A stretch of 17,085 nucleotides of DNA from Candidatus Nitrosymbiomonas sp. (GTDB lineage Bacteria; Sysuimicrobiota; Sysuimicrobiia; Sysuimicrobiales; Humicultoraceae). Both the position numbers and the translations under genes were made by a program. The notes under the pieces were generated by a model. That model ran no database searches. It worked only from the letters and a program-made list of their open reading frames with translations, and was not told the origin of the DNA. The stretch's first letter is position 1; each line of letters opens with the position of its first letter. The stretch lies in NCBI GenBank assembly GCA_020724185.1, contig DYHL01000025.1, positions 1-17,085 on the forward strand. The letters run 5' to 3'. Shown piece after piece: positions 14,678-17,085 of this stretch.

Positions 14678-14706
14678 TTGACGGCCCAAGAGTCATGCAG
14701 TACGAT
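14678..14706 (+). promoter_or_regulatory. Sigma70-type promoter of the FCD-regulator operon
   Basis: TTGACG (14678-14683) and TACGAT (14701-14706) are separated by exactly 17 nt, a consensus-like pair with transcription expected near 14713. A second -10-like CATAAT (14710-14715) has no well-spaced -35. The ribosome site AGGAG at 14723-14727 lies downstream of the predicted start point, which is consistent. Confidence 0.55.
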
Positions 14707-14736
14707 CTGCATAATCGAGTGCAGGAGTGTATGCAG
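14695..14736. promoter_or_regulatory. Candidate operator of the FCD regulator
   Basis: ATGCAG-TACGAT-CTGCAT (14695-14712) has 6-bp inverted arms with the putative -10 box exactly between them. A further half-site ATGCAG lies at 14731-14736, so TCTGCAT (14706-14712) and ATGCAGA (14731-14737) also form a 7-bp inverted repeat. A dimer bound here would block RNA polymerase. Self-repression by the adjacent GntR protein is inferred from position. Confidence 0.45.
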
Positions 14737-14739
14737 ACG

Positions 14740-15417
14740 ATGGCTGCAGCCCCATTGCTCGCAGATCAGATCTTCGAGAACCTCAAGGCCCGCATTCAGC
14801 GGCTGGAACTGCGGCCGGGCGATAGGCTGCTCGAAGAGGAGCTAGCCCGAGAGCTGCGGGCCAGCCGGACCCCGATACGCGAAGCCTGCAAGCGGCTCGT
14901 GCAGGCAGGCCTGGTCCGCGCCGTCCCGTACCGCGGCTACTATGTGCGGGAGATTGACCTGACGGGGATGGAGGAGTTGTACGAGATACGCACCGCGCTG
15001 GAGGCCCTCGGTGTTTCCATGGCGGTGGAGCGGGGACGCGACACCGACTGGGCCGCGCTGGTCGAGACGTGGTCGAGGGTTCCTGATCCCCTTCCACCCC
15101 CGGAAGCGATGCTGGAGATGGACGAGGGCTTCCACATCGCGATCGCTTCGGCCGGCGGCAACGGCACGCTCGTGGAGTACCTGCGCTCAATAGGCGGGCG
15201 CATCCGGGCAATCCGTGCCAAGGACTTCACCAGCCCCCAACGTATCCGTGCCACGTACGCGCAACACTCAAAGATCCTGGGGCTTATCACCTGCGGGGAC
15301 GCCGCCGGAGCCGTCGCCGCCTTGCGCTCACACATCCTGGAGAGCAAGGCCAACGTCTTCGAAGCGGCCAAAGAACTGCTGGCCTCGGTGTATCTACGGC
15401 GAGAAGCAGGAAGATAG
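14740..15417 (+). CDS. GntR-family regulator, FadR/FCD type
   Basis: About 225 residues from the chosen start. The N-terminal winged helix includes LRPGDRLLEEELARELRASRTPIREA, and an all-helical FCD ligand domain follows. Metal-binding FCD residues are visible: Asp and His in MDEGFHIA, His in AQHSKIL and His in RSHI. Start choice is uncertain. ATG 14740 begins at the normal domain edge and lies 12 nt after AGGAG; ATG 14731 is only 3 nt after it; ATG 14695 lies inside the likely promoter and operator. The regulator is followed with a 1-nt gap by a cysteine hydrolase and then a nucleobase-type permease, which it probably controls in response to their substrate, often a carboxylate or ureide in this family. 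Confidence 0.9.
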   Translation: MAAAPLLADQIFENLKARIQRLELRPGDRLLEEELARELRASRTPIREACKRLVQAGLVRAVPYRGYYVREIDLTGMEELYEIRTALEALGVSMAVERGRDTDWAALVETWSRVPDPLPPPEAMLEMDEGFHIAIASAGGNGTLVEYLRSIGGRIRAIRAKDFTSPQRIRATYAQHSKILGLITCGDAAGAVAALRSHILESKANVFEAAKELLASVYLRREAGR

Positions 15418-15418
15418 A

Positions 15419-16111
15419 ATGCATCTTGTGAGCGTTCCCGCGGAGCCATACGCCTTTGAGTTTTATCCTGCCACGGCCGCCCTGCTGGTCATAGACATGC
15501 AGCGCGACTTCGTCGAGCCGGGCGGCTTCGGCGCGATGCTCGGAAACGACGTCACGCCGTTGCGCCGCGCGATTGCACCGACGCGCCGCGTGCTGGACGC
15601 TGCGCGCAGGATTGGGATCATGGTGGTGCACACCCGCGAGGGGCACCGGCCTGATCTCAGCGACCTCCCGCCCGCCAAGAAGGCCAGAGGCCGCCTGAAG
15701 ACCGGCATCGGCGATCAGGGACCGATGGGCCGCGTGCTCGTCCGCGGCGAGCGCGGACACGACATCGTGCCGGAGCTTGCGCCGGTCCCGGGTGAGCCGG
15801 TGGTGGACAAGCCGGGGAAGGGGGCGTTCTACGCGACCGATCTTGAGACGATCCTGCGCTGCCGCGGCATCAAGAGTCTCCTGGTGGCGGGCGTCACCAC
15901 CGAGGTGTGCGTGCACACCACCGTGCGCGAGGCCAACGACCGCGGTTTCGAGTGCCTTGTGTTGGAGGACTGCGTCGCGTCCTACTTCCCAGAGTTCCAC
16001 GAAGCGGGAATCAAGATGATCAAGGCCCAGGGGGGCATCTTCGGCTGGGTCTCCAGTTCCGCGGCGCTGCTGCAGGCGCTGGAGAAGGCTGGGGATGCTG
16101 GCGCACCGTGA
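15419..16111 (+). CDS. Isochorismatase-family cysteine hydrolase, biuret amidohydrolase-like
   Basis: A 230-residue isochorismatase-fold hydrolase. The triad is visible as D26 (VIDMQRDF), K131 (VVDKPGKG) and C164 (TTEVCVHT), with the preceding cis-peptide loop GVTT. The segment HTREGHRPDLSDLPPAKK, then GIGDQGP and GRVLVRGE, resembles what I remember of biuret amidohydrolase (biuret to allophanate plus ammonia). The spacing from Lys to Cys (33 residues) agrees, and a conserved Gln in KAQGG is kept. Triuret, ureidoacrylate or another amide remain possible, so no gene symbol is given. ATG 15419 follows AGGA by 7 nt and lies 1 nt after the regulator stop. The start of the NCS1 permease overlaps its 3' end by 17 nt. 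Together they suggest uptake and deamination of a small nitrogen compound. Confidence 0.82.
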   Translation: MHLVSVPAEPYAFEFYPATAALLVIDMQRDFVEPGGFGAMLGNDVTPLRRAIAPTRRVLDAARRIGIMVVHTREGHRPDLSDLPPAKKARGRLKTGIGDQGPMGRVLVRGERGHDIVPELAPVPGEPVVDKPGKGAFYATDLETILRCRGIKSLLVAGVTTEVCVHTTVREANDRGFECLVLEDCVASYFPEFHEAGIKMIKAQGGIFGWVSSSAALLQALEKAGDAGAP

Positions 16112-17085
16112 CCTCCTGCCCACCCTACCGTCCCAGCGGGTCATCGGCTGGTCCGACTTCATCTGGCTCTGGTTCGGCATGGTCGCCCAGATGGGCGTCT
16201 TCCTGCTGGGCGCGTCGTTCGCCGGGCGGCTGTCGCTGCCAGATGCGCTGGCGGCCATCGCGCTGGGCAACCTGGTCGTGGGCGTCGTCTCAGTTCTCAA
16301 CGGCGACATCGGGATCGAGCACGGGGTCACCTATGCGGTCTACCTACGGGCGCCCTACGGCATCCGCGGCGCCTGGTTGCCGGCGCTCCTGCGCGCCGGC
16401 GTCGCGGTCTGCTGGTTCGCGATCCAGACCTACTTCGGCGCGACCGCGATAGATCTCTCTGTCAGGTTTCTGACCGGCTACTCCAACTGGCCGCTCTGGT
16501 ACTGGTCGTTCGGCGGGCTGCAGATTCTCATCACCACGCGCGGCATACGCGGCATCCGAACCCTGGAGAACCTGGCTGCACCTGCACTGCTGCTGCTCTC
16601 GGCCTGGGTCGTCTACCTGCTGGGATCGCAGCGGGGCTGGGGGGCCGTGGGGTCCTTTCCGATCACAACGCCGATTCCGTTCTGGGCCGCGGTAACGGCC
16701 AACCTCTCCTACTGGATCACGGTGGCGGACAACATCCCAGACTTCACCCGGTTCGTGCGGACGACCCCGGGGGCGCGAGGGTTCTTTCACCGCAACCGGC
16801 ACAGTCTGTTGGGCCAGCTCCCCGGACTGACAGTTGGGATGATGCTCTTCGCCTCGGTCGGCTACCTGGGTAAGGTCTTCACCGGGCACGGCAACCCGGT
16901 CGAGGCGATCGGGGCTGCCCTGGGTGGCGGCATGGTGCTGGTGGGCCTGGCGATCATCCTGCTGGCGCAGTTGAGCACCAATGTCGCCGCCAACCTGTAC
17001 GCGCCCGGATACGTGCTGAGCAGCGTCTTCGCGCCCCGCATGAGCTTCGTCCGCGGCGTGTTTATAGGCGGGACGATCGGGCTCG
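16095..17085 (+). CDS. NCS1-family nucleobase/allantoin-type permease (partial, 3' end missing)
   Basis: The frame stays open to the right edge: 330 residues of an expected 430-500. It is a polytopic membrane protein; at least eight hydrophobic helices are visible, starting at WSDFIWLWFGMVAQMGVFLL. Family marks include NGDIGIEHGVTYAVYLRAPYG, the TANLSYWITVADNIPDFTRF stretch and LAQLSTNVAANLYAPGYVLS, typical of NCS1 sodium- or proton-coupled importers of cytosine, uracil, hydantoin or allantoin. The ATG at 16095 has GGAGAAGG about 6 nt upstream and lies inside the end of the hydrolase gene, implying coupled translation. Substrate is probably the compound cut by that hydrolase or its precursor; this is inference. 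Confidence 0.88.
   Translation, partial: MLAHRDLLPTLPSQRVIGWSDFIWLWFGMVAQMGVFLLGASFAGRLSLPDALAAIALGNLVVGVVSVLNGDIGIEHGVTYAVYLRAPYGIRGAWLPALLRAGVAVCWFAIQTYFGATAIDLSVRFLTGYSNWPLWYWSFGGLQILITTRGIRGIRTLENLAAPALLLLSAWVVYLLGSQRGWGAVGSFPITTPIPFWAAVTANLSYWITVADNIPDFTRFVRTTPGARGFFHRNRHSLLGQLPGLTVGMMLFASVGYLGKVFTGHGNPVEAIGAALGGGMVLVGLAIILLAQLSTNVAANLYAPGYVLSSVFAPRMSFVRGVFIGGTIGL

Noticed and set aside
14695..14739. Upstream ATG (14695) as start of the FCD regulator
   Set aside because: It lies within the predicted promoter and operator and upstream of the ribosome site, and adds residues before the normal domain edge. It stays possible if the promoter call is wrong.
15287..16330. 347-codon antisense frame across the FCD regulator, hydrolase and permease
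   Set aside because: Spans three well-supported genes on the other strand and has no family features.
1..17085. CRISPR arrays, tRNA genes, insertion sequences, phage or toxin-antitoxin genes
   Set aside because: No regularly spaced repeats, cloverleaf-like segments, transposase or phage motifs were seen on reading both strands.

Overview
The window is a GC-rich, densely packed bacterial segment with many GTG/TTG starts, short gaps and ATGA stop-start overlaps. No rRNA, tRNA, phage, IS or CRISPR element is clearly present. The gene mix suggests an uncultured, metabolically versatile GC-rich bacterium of the Chloroflexota/Armatimonadota-like kind. That placement is inference only; no phylogenetic marker is present. 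Fifteen complete genes and one gene cut by the right edge are supported. No gap exceeds about 125 bases.

Region 1 (50-3416, minus strand) is a four-gene operon read right to left: two SCP2-type thiolase homologues joined by an ATGA overlap, then two DUF35 zinc-ribbon/OB-fold proteins 2 nt apart. Both thiolase homologues lack the nucleophilic cysteine and both have altered catalytic histidine motifs. They therefore look like a re-purposed thiolase-fold CoA enzyme with DUF35 partners, comparable in kind to the Ltp2-DUF35 aldolase or BbsAB systems. This is the most interesting part of the window.

Region 2 (3534-6953, plus strand) diverges from region 1. It holds a FabF-type ketosynthase with an intact Cys-His-His site, then 9 nt later a P1B metal ATPase whose ion-pathway motif is CSC rather than CPC. 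The ATPase converges tail to tail, with a 7 nt overlap, on a minus-strand radical SAM protein (6947-8044) carrying extra cysteine clusters. A GC-rich hairpin lies at the junction.

Region 3 (8167-14670, plus strand) starts with a class III (GABA/beta-alanine/acetylornithine-like) aminotransferase. A separate operon follows, with its own -35-like TTGACA: a HutC-type GntR regulator, a SLOG/TIGR00725 Rossmann protein, and a complete polyamine/iron-type ABC importer (binding protein, two permeases, ATPase). The gene order suggests a GntR-controlled uptake system whose substrate may be used by the aminotransferase. The substrate is not determinable from sequence.

Region 4 (14678-17085, plus strand) is a third operon: a GntR/FCD regulator, a cysteine hydrolase closely resembling biuret amidohydrolase, and an NCS1 nucleobase-type permease that runs off the window. 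A consensus-like promoter lies before the regulator, with a palindromic ATGCAG-N6-CTGCAT site centred on its -10 box. This looks like a self-regulated nitrogen-scavenging unit for a ureide/biuret/nucleobase-like compound.
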